A stretch of 64,000 bases of DNA, taken from Micromonospora okii. GTDB lineage: Bacteria > Actinomycetota > Actinomycetes > Mycobacteriales > Micromonosporaceae. The notes beneath the pieces were generated by a model, which was not told the DNA's origin, made no database searches, and saw only the letters and a list, made by a program, of their open reading frames with translations. Made by a program: the position numbers and the translations under genes. The stretch covers positions 205,586 to 269,585 of the forward strand of contig NZ_BBZF01000016.1 in NCBI RefSeq assembly GCF_020884795.1, read 5' to 3'. Of the stretch, positions 20,423 through 29,716 are shown piece by piece (within the stretch, counting starts at the first letter, position 1; each line of letters begins with the position of its first letter).

Positions 20423-22161
20423 CGGGTCACCTCCAGGTTGCCGGCGTTGACGTGGATGTAGAGGCGGAGCTTGCCGCCCCCGGGACCGTCCGCGCCGAGG
20501 TCGGTGCTGTCCCGGATGCGCCCCGCGACCCCGCCTGAGCGGCGGCCGAAGACGGTGGCCTCACCGGCGTTGACGTCGGCGATCGTGGTGACGTCGACGT
20601 TCGGCGGCACCACGACGGTCGCCTTCCCGACGTTGATCGCGACGGTGACCTGGGTCTCCTGCTTGTCGAAGTCGATGCCGCGCAGGTCGAGCACGGCGTC
20701 GCCGAAGGTGTTCTCGTACCGGTCGGCCAGGTCACGTCGGTCGGTGGGGGCCCAGGTGACGTTGCCGTCCACGCCCCGGATCCGGTCGTAGGACTCCGCG
20801 ACGGTGGCGACGCCGAGCGCCGCCGCGGTGACCAGACCGAGCGCGATCAGCCACCGCGCCCGGCCGAACCAGGTGCCGACGAGCAGGCCGAGCCCGATGG
20901 TCGCCAGGGCCGCCGCGAAGTACCCCGCCGGACCCACCTCGACGAGGCCCAGCAGGTCGAGCACGGCCACCACGCCGACCGCCAGGAAGCTCAGCGAGAA
21001 GGTGGCGGCCCCCAGCGGGGAGCGTTCCCGGGGCGGCTTCGGCGGCTTGACCGGGCGCGGAGGCCGGGGCGCGGCCGGCTGCGGCCCCCCGGCGTACGGC
21101 CCGTGCGGGGCGAACGGGGGCCGGTAGCCGGCCGGCGGCAGGGGCGCGGCGACCGGCGGACGGCCCGCCGCGGGCACGCCGACCGGGGGGAGGGGACCGG
21201 AGGGCGTGCCCGACGCCGGCGGCCAGGCGGGCGGCTCGGCGCTCCGCCCGAGCGGGGCGGCCGACCACGCGGCGCCGGGCTGCCCGGGGATCGCGGCCCA
21301 GGGCTGCTGCCCCGGGCCCGGCTGGCCGGCGAGCTGCGGGGCGGTGGACGGCGGCCCGGCCGGTCGTTCGTAGAGCAGCCCGTGCGCCGGCTGGCCGGCC
21401 AGCGGCGGCCAGGCCGGGTGGCCGGGGGCGGGGGGAGCGGTCGGCGGCGTCGCGGGAACGCCCCCGGGGCCGGTGGGCGGGACGGAGAGGCCGGGCGCGG
21501 GCCACGCGACCGGGGGGACCGGGCCCGGCGGAGTGGTGGGCGGCGCGTCCGGGCCGGGGGTCGCGCCCCTGTCGGGGCTGCGGTGCTCGCGGTTGAGCAG
21601 CAGCGCGCCGCCGACGAGGATGGCCGCGCCGAGAAGCACCGCCCGGAACGCGTCGGTGACGATGTACCCGAAGCTCACCGCCACCAGGATGCTCAGCACG
21701 ATCACGGTGACCGGGGACATGCTGGACCGGCCCCGGCCGAGCATCGACTCGACCGGGGAGGCCGTGTCGCCCTCGCCGGGGATGATCAGCCAGGCCGCGA
21801 CGTACACCAGGATGCCGATGCCGCCGAAGAACCCGAGCACGGCGAGGAGCACCCGCCAGAGCACCGGGTCCGTGTTGGTGGCGCGGCCGATCGCCGCGCA
21901 GACGCCGGCCAGGTAGCGGCCCTCGCGGGGGCGGACCAGCCCGTACCGGGAGGTGAAGCCGGCGCTCTCCGGCGGCGGGGGCGGTGGGCCCGCGTACCCC
22001 CCGGACGGGGGTGGCGGGGCCCCCGGACCGCCGCCGGTCCCGGGCGGCGGTGGTGGTGGTGCCGTGTCGCCGGTGGACGCGGTGGGGGCCGGGCCCGCCG
22101 GTGCGGGCCCGCCCGGCTGTGCCGCACCGGGGCGGGGCGGCGGGGCAGCTTCCTCGGTCAT
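20419..22161 (-). CDS. PspC-domain multi-pass membrane protein with LiaF-like C-terminal domain
   Basis: 580 residues. A Pro-rich N-terminus (1-70), a PspC domain (SRYGLVRPREGRYLAGVCAAIGRATNTDPVLWRVLLAVLGFFGG), more membrane helices, a long Pro/Ala-rich linker (about 200-400), further helices, then a C-terminal beta-rich domain (VLDLRGIDFDKQETQVTVAI ... VVPPNVDVTTIADVNAGEATVFG) like the cell-wall-stress domain of LiaF. LiaF restrains a LiaSR-type kinase in Firmicutes. Here the divergent neighbour is a PspC-kinase and LuxR-type regulator, so this protein is a candidate sensor or inhibitor. The reading frame is open far upstream, but the ATG at 22161 is where protein-like sequence begins. Confidence 0.85.
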   Translation of the reverse strand: MTEEAAPPPRPGAAQPGGPAPAGPAPTASTGDTAPPPPPPGTGGGPGAPPPPSGGYAGPPPPPPESAGFTSRYGLVRPREGRYLAGVCAAIGRATNTDPVLWRVLLAVLGFFGGIGILVYVAAWLIIPGEGDTASPVESMLGRGRSSMSPVTVIVLSILVAVSFGYIVTDAFRAVLLGAAILVGGALLLNREHRSPDRGATPGPDAPPTTPPGPVPPVAWPAPGLSVPPTGPGGVPATPPTAPPAPGHPAWPPLAGQPAHGLLYERPAGPPSTAPQLAGQPGPGQQPWAAIPGQPGAAWSAAPLGRSAEPPAWPPASGTPSGPLPPVGVPAAGRPPVAAPLPPAGYRPPFAPHGPYAGGPQPAAPRPPRPVKPPKPPRERSPLGAATFSLSFLAVGVVAVLDLLGLVEVGPAGYFAAALATIGLGLLVGTWFGRARWLIALGLVTAAALGVATVAESYDRIRGVDGNVTWAPTDRRDLADRYENTFGDAVLDLRGIDFDKQETQVTVAINVGKATVVVPPNVDVTTIADVNAGEATVFGRRSGGVAGRIRDSTDLGADGPGGGKLRLYIHVNAGNLEVTR

Positions 22162-22344
22162 GCCTCGATCCTGCTGCCCCGAAGCGGCCGGCGGCCTCAG
22201 GAACCGACCCTGACCCCACCCTGAGATCCGAGGGGCGCGGATGTCGGGGACGTCCCCGTGGTCCGCGCCGGTCCGCTCGTGTGACGATCGAAGCCCACCC
22301 GCCCGCCGTGCCGCCCCGAACAGGGAGAGTCTGCGATCAGCACC

Positions 22345-23583
22345 GTGATCCCGCCGCCCCGTCTCTACCGGGCGCCCGAGCACCGGATGGCCGCCGGGGT
22401 GGCCGCCGGCATCGCCGAGCACCTCGGCATCTCGGTGGTCCGGGTGCGGATCGCCTTCACGGTGCTGCTCGGCCTCAGCGGGCTGGGGCTGCTTCTCTAC
22501 GCCGCGTTCTGGGCGGTCGTCCCGCTGCGTCCGGGGGACACCGCCGCGCCGCCCCGGCGGGACATCGGGCAACTGCTGCCGTTCGTGGCGATCGGCTTCG
22601 CGGTGCTCCTGGTCCAGGTGATGGTCTTCGACTCGGTCGGCGCGGGGGGCACCGCCGGCTGGCTGGTGGCGATCATCGCGGTGGGCGCGGGGGTGATCTG
22701 GCACCAGTCCGCGCCGGAGCGCCGCCGCCAGTGGGGCGAGTCGCTGCCGGTGCCCTGGCTGGGCGCGGTGGTCCAGGAGAGCGACCGCCGGGCGTTCGTG
22801 CTGCGGTTCGTCGGCGGCGGGGTGCTGGTCGCGGTCGGCATCATCGGCGTCGCGGCGGTCTACTCGCCGACGCAGAACCTCGACGCGGTGCTCAACGGCG
22901 TCATCTTCGCGCTGGTCGGGCTGGCCGGGGTGGGGGTGGTGGTGGCCCCGCTGCTCTGGCGGACGTACAACCAGCTCCGCTCGGAGCGCGAGGGGCGCAT
23001 CCGGGAGCGGGAACGCGCGGAGCTGGCCGCCATGGTGCACGACCAGGTGCTGCACACCCTCGCGCTGATCCAGCGCAACGCCGCCGACCCGACGACCGTC
23101 CAGCGGCTGGCCCGGGGGCAGGAGCGCTCGCTGCGCAACTGGCTCTACAAGCCGACCGGCTCGCCCGCCGAGCGGTTCGCGGCGGCCCTGGAGCAGGCCG
23201 CGGCCGAGGTGGAGGACACCTTCGCCGTCACCGTGGAGCCGGTGATCGTGGGCGACCGGGAGACCGACGAGCGGGTCGGCGCGCTGGTCGCGGCGGCCCG
23301 GGAGGCGCTGGTGAACGCCGCCCGGCACGCCGGGGTGCGGACCGTCTCCCTGTACGCGGAGGTGGAGCCGGAGCAGGTGAGCGTCTTCGTGCGGGACCGG
23401 GGCAAGGGCTTCGACCCCGATACGGTGGGGGACCAGCGGCACGGCGTCCGGGGGTCGATCATCGGACGGATGCGGCGGCACGGCGGCCGGGCGGAGATCC
23501 GCTCCGAGCCCGGGGAGGGGACCGAGGTCCGGTTGATCCTGCCGATCTCCCGCGAGCAGCCCACGGCGGAAAGGGACAGATGA
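22345..23583 (+). CDS. PspC-domain sensor histidine kinase
   Basis: 412 residues. N-terminal PspC domain (YRAPEHRMAAGVAAGIAEHLGISVVRVRIAFTVL) with membrane helices, two further pairs of helices, a basic helix (RSEREGRIRERERAELAAM), the phosphoacceptor His in MVHDQVLHTLALIQ, and an ATPase domain (N box EALVNAARHAG, G1 DRGKGFD, then HGVRGSIIGRM and GEGTEVRLILP). This is the NarL/LiaS-type kinase layout. GTG start with GGGAGAG about 15 bp upstream. Its stop overlaps the regulator ATG (ATGA). It probably senses envelope stress through PspC. Confidence 0.9.
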   Translation: MIPPPRLYRAPEHRMAAGVAAGIAEHLGISVVRVRIAFTVLLGLSGLGLLLYAAFWAVVPLRPGDTAAPPRRDIGQLLPFVAIGFAVLLVQVMVFDSVGAGGTAGWLVAIIAVGAGVIWHQSAPERRRQWGESLPVPWLGAVVQESDRRAFVLRFVGGGVLVAVGIIGVAAVYSPTQNLDAVLNGVIFALVGLAGVGVVVAPLLWRTYNQLRSEREGRIRERERAELAAMVHDQVLHTLALIQRNAADPTTVQRLARGQERSLRNWLYKPTGSPAERFAAALEQAAAEVEDTFAVTVEPVIVGDRETDERVGALVAAAREALVNAARHAGVRTVSLYAEVEPEQVSVFVRDRGKGFDPDTVGDQRHGVRGSIIGRMRRHGGRAEIRSEPGEGTEVRLILPISREQPTAERDR

Positions 23584-24272
23584 CCATGGCTGAGCAGCCG
23601 ACGGTGCCGGTCGAGGGGGCGGGCGACCGCCCCGAGCGGCTGCGCGTCTTCCTCGTCGACGACCACGCCATGTTCCGCGCGGGCGTCCGCGCCGAGCTGG
23701 GCGCCCACGTCGAGGTGGTGGGTGAGGCCAGCACGGTGGCCGAGGCCGTCGCCCGGATCGCCGCCACCGGCCCCGACGTGGTGCTGCTGGACGTGCACAT
23801 GCCCGACGGCGGCGGCCGGGCGGTGCTGGAGGCGATGCGCCGCAGCCACCCGCTCGTGCGGTTCCTGGCGCTGAGCGTCTCCGACGCAGCCGAGGACGTG
23901 ATCGGCCTGATCCGGGCCGGTGCCCGGGGCTACGTCACCAAGACCATCTCCCCGGACGAGCTGACCGACGCGATCCGCCGGGTGGCCGACGGGGACGCCG
24001 TGTTCAGCCCCCGCCTGGCCGGGTTCGTGCTGGACGCCTTCGCCGCCCGACCCGACGCGCCGGTGGCCGACCCGGAGCTGGACCAGCTCACCAACCGGGA
24101 GCGGGAGGTGCTCCGGCTGCTCGCCCGGGGGTACGCGTACAAGGAGATCGCCCGGGAGCTGTACATCTCCATCAAGACGGTCGAGACGCACGTGTCGAAC
24201 GTGCTGCGCAAGCTCCAGATGTCCAATCGGTACGAGCTGTCCCGGTGGGCGGCGGACCGCCGACTGGTGTGA
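23580..24272 (+). CDS. LuxR/NarL-family response regulator
   Basis: 230 residues. The receiver domain has the acidic pair in FLVDDHAMFRAG, the phosphoacceptor Asp in VVLLDVHMPDGGG and the Lys in GARGYVTKTIS. The LuxR HTH is LTNREREVLRLLARGYAYKEIARELYISIKTVETHVSNVLRKL. All catalytic residues are present, unlike the BldM-like protein at 4186. Translationally coupled to the PspC kinase by an ATGA overlap; a second ATG two codons later is an alternative. Likely controls itself and the divergent PspC/LiaF-like gene. Confidence 0.93.
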   Translation: MTMAEQPTVPVEGAGDRPERLRVFLVDDHAMFRAGVRAELGAHVEVVGEASTVAEAVARIAATGPDVVLLDVHMPDGGGRAVLEAMRRSHPLVRFLALSVSDAAEDVIGLIRAGARGYVTKTISPDELTDAIRRVADGDAVFSPRLAGFVLDAFAARPDAPVADPELDQLTNREREVLRLLARGYAYKEIARELYISIKTVETHVSNVLRKLQMSNRYELSRWAADRRLV

Positions 24273-24884
24273 CCTGCCCCTCCCCTCGGTCGTGTCACTG
24301 CCCGTGACCATGACATCGGTCACTGTGACTTCCTCCGCCGCCCGGTCGGCGACCGTGACGACACGGTCGACACCGCCATCCACCGGATGGGCAAATACGG
24401 CCACCGGGCGGCGGACGCGGGCGGGTGGCCGGACGGGCGCGGGCAAGCTCACAGGCCCGGGAGCGGCCGTTGGCCGGAACGCGAACGGTGGTTGTATCTT
24501 GGCTGGTCAGAGCCGTGTGACCGCCGAGTTTCGTGATCTTTTTTCGAGTATCGGCAACACTGCGGGCAACTAACGGCTTGATAACGGCACCTTCACGGAA
24601 CGGTCGGGAAGGTGTCACAGTTGCAGCACCTCACCCCCGGCGTGAGGCACCCATGCACGGTCGCGGGCCCACGGACGCTGACGAAGAGTCACGGTTCGTG
24701 GTCGTTCGACCCTGCGCGGGGCCGCGCGTGGGGCGGTGCGGTGGCCCGGCGGATCGGTACATCAGGGGTGTCCCGATTTCTCTGCGGTATACCGGCGGCC
24801 AGTGGTTGGGCCGCCGGCGGTGTCACCCCCACACGTGCGTGAAACTCACGACGGAACCAGGTCAGAAAGAGGAGGCCCCTCGGA
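24273..24884 (+). promoter_or_regulatory. long upstream region of the oligopeptide ABC operon
   Basis: 612 bp without a convincing gene. A weak hairpin (GTGACC/GGTCAC, 24304-24323) follows the regulator gene. A relatively AT-rich patch at 24525-24590 (TTTCGTGATCTTTTTTCGAG and nearby CTTGATAACGGC) is the best candidate promoter zone, giving a 5' untranslated region of roughly 300 nt. No riboswitch motif was recognised. Confidence 0.4.
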
Positions 24885-26525
24885 ATGAGAGTCTCGAAGC
24901 GGGCGAGTGGCGCGATCGCGCTGGGCGCGGCTTTCGCGCTCGTCGCGTCCGGCTGCTCCAGCAGTGACGACGGCGGCGACGCCGGCAACAGCGCGGACGG
25001 CGCGATCACGGTCGACGGCACCGAGCCGGAGAACCCGCTGATTCCGGCGAGCACCACCGAGACCGGCGGCGGCAAGATCATCGACTGGCTCTGGACCGGC
25101 CTGGTCGAGTACCCCAACAACGGTGGTGCTCCGCAGAACATTCTGGCCGAGTCGATCGAGACGACCGACTCCAAGGTCTACAAGATCAAGATCAAGCAGA
25201 ACACGAAGTTCCACGACGGCACCGTCGTCAAGGCCAAGAACTTCGTGGACGCCTGGAACTGGGGCGCGTACTCGCCGAACGGCGCGCAGAACTCCAGCTT
25301 CTTCGCCGACATCCAGGGCTTCGCGGACGTCAACACCGCCGACCCGGACGGCCCCGACGGCCCGCAGAAGGCCCCGGAGCCGAAGGCCAAGGAGATGTCC
25401 GGCCTGAAGGTCGTCGACGACTGGAACTTCGAGGTCACGCTCGCCGCGCCGACCGCCGTCTTCCCGACCAAGCTCGGCTACAGCACCTTCATGCCGCTGC
25501 CGGACGCGTTCTTCTCGGGCAGCGCCGAGGACTTCGGCAAGAAGCCGATCGGCAACGGCCCGGTCAAGTTCGTGTCGTGGGAGAACAACGTCCAGCTCAA
25601 GCTGACGCGGTTCGACGACTACCAGCTCCGTGACAAGATGAAGATCAAGGACGTCACGGTCAAGATCTACCAGGACGACACGGCCGCCTACAGCGACCTG
25701 GTCTCGAACAACCTGGACTTCCAGCAGCAGGTTCCCGTCTCCGCCATCGCGGGCGACAAGTGGAAGTCCGACCTGACCGACCGGGCGGTCTCCTCGACCA
25801 TCCCGTCGACGGGCATCATCGCCTTCCCGATCTACGACAAGCGCTTCGCCGACCCGAAGCTGCGTCGCGCCGTCTCGCTGTCGATCAACCGGCAGGAGAT
25901 CACCGACAAGATCTTCTTCGGCAACCGCAAGCCGGCCGACAGCTGGGCCAACCCGCTGACCCCGGGCGCGCAGGCCGGCAACTGCACCGCCTGCCAGTAC
26001 AACGTGGACGAGGCCAAGAAGCTCCTCGCCGAGGCCGGTGGCTTCCAGGGTGAGATGGTCTTCTACTACAACGCCGACGCCAGCCACAAGGACTGGATGG
26101 AGGCCGTTGCGCAGCAGGTCAAGACCAACCTCGGCATCAACGCCCGCGCCGAGGGCGTGCCGACCTTCGCGGTGTTCCGCCAGAACATCAACGCCCACAA
26201 GATGAAGGGCCCGTACCGCGCCGGTTGGCAGCAGGACTACCCGGACGTGGAGAACTGGATCAACCCGCTCTACGTGACCGGTGGCTCCTCGAACGACGGC
26301 CAGTACAGCAACAAGCAGGTCGACGCCCTGGCCAAGGAGGCCAGCGCCGCCCCGAGCCTGGAGGCGTCGCACGCCAAGTTCGGCGAGGCCGTGAAGCTGA
26401 TCGACCAGGACGTTCCGTCGATGCCGATCTACTTCCAACTGCAGCAGTCGGGGCACTCGGAGAAGATCAAGAAGATGGAGCTGACCAACGTCGGCGAGCT
26501 TGACATCACCTCCGTCGAGCTCTGA
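24885..26525 (+). CDS. oligopeptide ABC transporter substrate-binding lipoprotein (SBP family 5)
   Basis: 546 residues. The signal peptide ends at a lipobox (VASGC, Cys24), so the mature protein is a lipid-anchored extracellular binding protein. Family 5 features: TGLVEYPNNGG, KFHDGTVVKAKNFVDAWNW, GNGPVKFVSWE, DPKLRRAVSLSINRQEI. This family binds peptides and occasionally other solutes such as nickel or glycosides. AGGAGG lies shortly before the ATG. A hairpin between this gene and the permease genes probably keeps it at higher expression than the membrane parts. Confidence 0.93.
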   Translation: MRVSKRASGAIALGAAFALVASGCSSSDDGGDAGNSADGAITVDGTEPENPLIPASTTETGGGKIIDWLWTGLVEYPNNGGAPQNILAESIETTDSKVYKIKIKQNTKFHDGTVVKAKNFVDAWNWGAYSPNGAQNSSFFADIQGFADVNTADPDGPDGPQKAPEPKAKEMSGLKVVDDWNFEVTLAAPTAVFPTKLGYSTFMPLPDAFFSGSAEDFGKKPIGNGPVKFVSWENNVQLKLTRFDDYQLRDKMKIKDVTVKIYQDDTAAYSDLVSNNLDFQQQVPVSAIAGDKWKSDLTDRAVSSTIPSTGIIAFPIYDKRFADPKLRRAVSLSINRQEITDKIFFGNRKPADSWANPLTPGAQAGNCTACQYNVDEAKKLLAEAGGFQGEMVFYYNADASHKDWMEAVAQQVKTNLGINARAEGVPTFAVFRQNINAHKMKGPYRAGWQQDYPDVENWINPLYVTGGSSNDGQYSNKQVDALAKEASAAPSLEASHAKFGEAVKLIDQDVPSMPIYFQLQQSGHSEKIKKMELTNVGELDITSVEL

Positions 26526-26539
26526 TCCGTCAGGTCTGA

Positions 26540-26579
26540 CCCCGGGTCGGGCTCACCTACCGGTGGGTCCGGCCCGGGG
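26540..26579 (+). terminator. intra-operon hairpin after the binding-protein gene
   Basis: 18-bp stem with G-U pairs (CCCCGGGTCGGGCTCACC / GGTGGGTCCGGCCCGGGG) and a 4-nt loop. Lacking a U tract, it probably attenuates transcription or stabilises the upstream mRNA end rather than fully terminating. Confidence 0.75.
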
Positions 26580-26675
26580 TTGTTCCGCGAGGGGTGCACA
26601 ACACCGCTCGCCACGTTGCCACCACCGTGTCGGCCGCCTCTCGCCCGACGCGCCCCCTGTCAGGAGGACCACCCC

Positions 26676-27602
26676 ATGGGCCGTTATCTGTTGAGACGGC
26701 TACTGCAACTCGTCCCGGTCTTCATCGGTACGACGTTCCTGATCTACTGGCTCGTCTGGTCGGTGCCGGGCGACCCGTTCGCCGGCAAGTGCGGCGACCG
26801 CCGGTGTCCGGACGCGTACATCAACTTCATGACCGAGAAGTACCAGCTCGACGAGTCGATCTGGGTGCAGTACGCCACCTACATGAAGAACCTGTTCCAG
26901 GGGGACTTCGGCAGCACGTGGAACAACCGTGAGGTCGCCGACATCATCGCGACCGCGTACCCGAACACGCTGAAGCTGGCGCTGGTGGCCCTGCTGATCG
27001 AGGCGGTCATCGGCCTGAGCGCCGGTGTCCTGACCGGCCTGCGGCGCGGTGGCTTCCTCGACAACCTGGTCCTCGTCTCGACGCTGTTCCTGATCGCGCT
27101 GCCGGTCTTCGTGGTGGGCTTCGTGCTCCAGTGGCTGCTCGGCGTCAAGTGGGGCATCATCAACCCCACGGTCTCCAACGAGATGCGGCTGTCGGAGCTG
27201 ATCGTGCCGGGCTTCGTCCTCGGCAGCGCCTCCATGGCGTACGTCGCCCGGGTGGCGCGCACGAGCATCGCGGAGAACCGCCGCGCCGACTACGTGCGGA
27301 CCGCCATCGCCAAGGGCCTGCCGATGCGCCGGGTGGTCGGCGTCCACCTGCTGCGCAACTCGCTGATCCCGGTCGTCACCCTGCTCGGCACCGACCTCGG
27401 TGCCCTCATGGGCGGCGCCATCGTCACCGAGGGCATCTTCAGCATCAACGGCATCGGCCGCGCCGTCCTCCGGGCCATCGTCACCAAGGAGAGCGCTACC
27501 GTTGTCTCCATCGTGGTGGTCCTCGTTCTCGTCTACCTCCTGATGAACCTGGTGGTGGACCTGCTCTACGCCGCACTGGACCCGAGGATCCGCTATGAGT
27601 GA
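26676..27602 (+). CDS. oligopeptide ABC transporter permease, DppB/OppB type
   Basis: 308 residues, inner-membrane subunit. N-terminal MGRYLLRRLLQLVPVFIGTT helix is typical of DppB/OppB, followed by an extracytoplasmic loop and five more helices. The EAA-like coupling motif is RTAIAKGLPMRRVVGVHLLRN. CAGGAGGACC precedes the ATG. Two cysteines in the first external loop (GKCGDRRCPD) could form a disulfide. The permease partner starts 76 bp later. Confidence 0.93.
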   Translation: MGRYLLRRLLQLVPVFIGTTFLIYWLVWSVPGDPFAGKCGDRRCPDAYINFMTEKYQLDESIWVQYATYMKNLFQGDFGSTWNNREVADIIATAYPNTLKLALVALLIEAVIGLSAGVLTGLRRGGFLDNLVLVSTLFLIALPVFVVGFVLQWLLGVKWGIINPTVSNEMRLSELIVPGFVLGSASMAYVARVARTSIAENRRADYVRTAIAKGLPMRRVVGVHLLRNSLIPVVTLLGTDLGALMGGAIVTEGIFSINGIGRAVLRAIVTKESATVVSIVVVLVLVYLLMNLVVDLLYAALDPRIRYE

Positions 27603-27677
27603 GCAGACTCGCGTACGAGTCATGAACGCAGCGTGCCGTGACCACCGTCGCGGCACCGAGCGCAGCGAGGTGGCGGC

Positions 27678-28661
27678 ATGAGTGACCCCAGTTCCGCATC
27701 GATCGTGACGACCCCGCCGTCGACCATGCCCACCGAGGCCGGGTCGGGCGCCCCCGTCGACGCCGGCCTGCCGGAGAACGCCCGCAGGGAGAAGCCGCGC
27801 GGCCTGCTCGGCGACGCCTGGCGCGACCTGCGCCGCAAGCCGCTGTTCTGGATCTCGGCGGCCTTCATCCTGGTCTTCGTGGTGATGGCGGCCTTCCCGT
27901 GGCTGTTCACCGGCGGCGACGCGGTCAACGGATCGCTGTCGAACAGTCAGGTAAAGCCCTCCGGCGACGCCTGGTTCGGCTACGACGTGCAGGGCCGCGA
28001 CGTCTACGCCCGGGTCATCTACGGCGCCCGCGCCTCGATCCTGGTGGCGCTGGTCTCCACCATCGGCACCCTGCTGATCGGCGGCACCATCGGCATGATC
28101 GCCGGCTACCGGGGCGGCTGGGTCGACGCCCTGCTCTCCCGCTTCGCCGACATCTTCTTCGGCCTGCCCTTCGTGCTCGGTGCCATCGTCATCCTGACCA
28201 CCTTCAACGGGGCCGACTCGAACAACAACGAGTGGCAGATCATGGGCCTGGTCGTCATGTCCCTGGTCGTGCTGAGCTGGCCGGTCGTGATGCGGCTCAT
28301 GCGCTCCTCGGTGCTGGCCACCAAGGAGGCCGACTACATCGTGGCCGCGCGGGCGCTCGGTGCCGGCACCGGCCGGATCATCCTCAAGCACCTGCTGCCG
28401 AACTGCCTGGCCCCGCTGCTGGTCTACGGCACGATCCTGGTCGGCTCGTTCATCGGCGCGGAGGCCACGCTCTCGTTCCTGGGCATCGGCCTGAAGAGCC
28501 CGGTCGTCTCCTGGGGCATCATGATCAGCGAGGCGCAGAACTACATCCGGATCTCGCCCTTCCTGCTCTTCTTCCCCGCCGCGTTCCTCGTCACCGCCGT
28601 CCTCAGCTTCGTGATGCTCGGTGAGGCGGTCCGCGAGGCCCTCGATCCGAAACTGCGCTAG
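27678..28661 (+). CDS. oligopeptide ABC transporter permease, DppC/OppC type
   Basis: 327 residues. Hydrophilic N-terminus (about 55 residues), then six helices. WFGYDVQGRDVYARVIYGARASILVAL is the DppC/OppC hallmark, and the coupling loop is VAARALGAGTGRIILKHLLPN. Pairs with the DppB-like subunit to form the channel. The next gene follows 11 bp after the stop. Confidence 0.94.
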   Translation: MSDPSSASIVTTPPSTMPTEAGSGAPVDAGLPENARREKPRGLLGDAWRDLRRKPLFWISAAFILVFVVMAAFPWLFTGGDAVNGSLSNSQVKPSGDAWFGYDVQGRDVYARVIYGARASILVALVSTIGTLLIGGTIGMIAGYRGGWVDALLSRFADIFFGLPFVLGAIVILTTFNGADSNNNEWQIMGLVVMSLVVLSWPVVMRLMRSSVLATKEADYIVAARALGAGTGRIILKHLLPNCLAPLLVYGTILVGSFIGAEATLSFLGIGLKSPVVSWGIMISEAQNYIRISPFLLFFPAAFLVTAVLSFVMLGEAVREALDPKLR

Positions 28662-28672
28662 GGGAGATTGAG

Positions 28673-29716
28673 TTGTCCGACATTCTCGTGACCGAGCAGT
28701 CCAAGCCGGGCGCCGACGGATCCGGCCGCCCCTCGGGTCGCCTCCTTGAGGTCGAGGACCTGCGGGTCGAGTTCCGCACCCGCGACGGCGTCGCCAAGGT
28801 CATCAACGGGGTCACCTACCACGTCGACGCGGGGGAGACCCTCGCCGTGCTCGGCGAGTCCGGCTCCGGCAAGAGCGTCACCGCGCAGACCATCATGGGC
28901 ATCCTCGACACGCCGCCCGGCTTCGTCACCGGGGGCCAGGTCCGCTTCCACGGCAAGGACATGCTCGCCATGTCGGCCGAGGAGCGCCGCCGCATCCGCG
29001 GCGAGGGCATCGCGATGGTGTTCCAGGACGCGCTCTCCGCGCTGAACCCCGTCTTCACCGTCGGGTTCCAGATCGCCGAGCAGTTCCGGGTCCGGCGTGG
29101 CCTCAGCCGCGCCGACGCCAAGAAGCGCGCGATCGAAATGCTCGACCAGGTCAAGATCCCGAACGCCAAGGGCCGGTTCAGCAACTACCCGCACCAGTTC
29201 TCCGGCGGCATGCGGCAGCGCGCGATGATCGCGATGTCGCTGGCGCTCGACCCGGAGGTGCTGATCGCGGACGAGCCGACCACCGCGCTCGACGTGACCG
29301 TGCAGGCCCAGATCATGGACCTGCTCGCGGAGATGCAGCGCGAGCGGCAGATGGGGCTGATCCTGATCACCCACGACCTCGGTGTGGTCGCCGACGTCGC
29401 GGACCGGATCGCGGTCATGTACGCCGGCCGGATCGTCGAGGAAGCCAACGTGTACGACCTGTACGCCAAGCCGGCGCACCCGTACACGATCGGCCTGATC
29501 GACTCGATCCCGCGGATGGACGAGAAGGGGCAGCAGCTCCGCACGATCAAGGGCCTGCCGCCGAACCTGATGAACATCCCGCCGGGCTGCCCGTTCAACC
29601 CGCGCTGCCCGATGGCGCAGCCGGTCTGCCGGGAGAAGGTCCCGCCGCTGCTGCAGGTCGGCGTCAGCCGGGCCAGCGCGTGCCACTTCGCCGAGGAGCT
29701 GGTGAACCGTGACTGA
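28673..29716 (+). CDS. oligopeptide ABC transporter ATPase, DppD/OppD type
   Basis: 347 residues. Walker A GESGSGKS, Q-loop VFQDALSALNP, signature FSGGMRQRAMIA, Walker B VLIADEPTTALD, H-loop THD. The C-terminal oligopeptide extension has cysteines of the form CPFNPRCPMAQPVC, the usual iron-sulfur-type region of these subunits. The start is a TTG, chosen because GGGGAG lies at 28661-28666 and the reading matches family N-termini. Overlaps the next gene by 8 bp. Confidence 0.94.
   Translation: MSDILVTEQSKPGADGSGRPSGRLLEVEDLRVEFRTRDGVAKVINGVTYHVDAGETLAVLGESGSGKSVTAQTIMGILDTPPGFVTGGQVRFHGKDMLAMSAEERRRIRGEGIAMVFQDALSALNPVFTVGFQIAEQFRVRRGLSRADAKKRAIEMLDQVKIPNAKGRFSNYPHQFSGGMRQRAMIAMSLALDPEVLIADEPTTALDVTVQAQIMDLLAEMQRERQMGLILITHDLGVVADVADRIAVMYAGRIVEEANVYDLYAKPAHPYTIGLIDSIPRMDEKGQQLRTIKGLPPNLMNIPPGCPFNPRCPMAQPVCREKVPPLLQVGVSRASACHFAEELVNRD

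Noticed and set aside
24273..24884. A small gene in the 612-bp gap before the ABC operon
   Set aside because: Short frames there lack ribosome binding sites and have no recognisable composition or motif.
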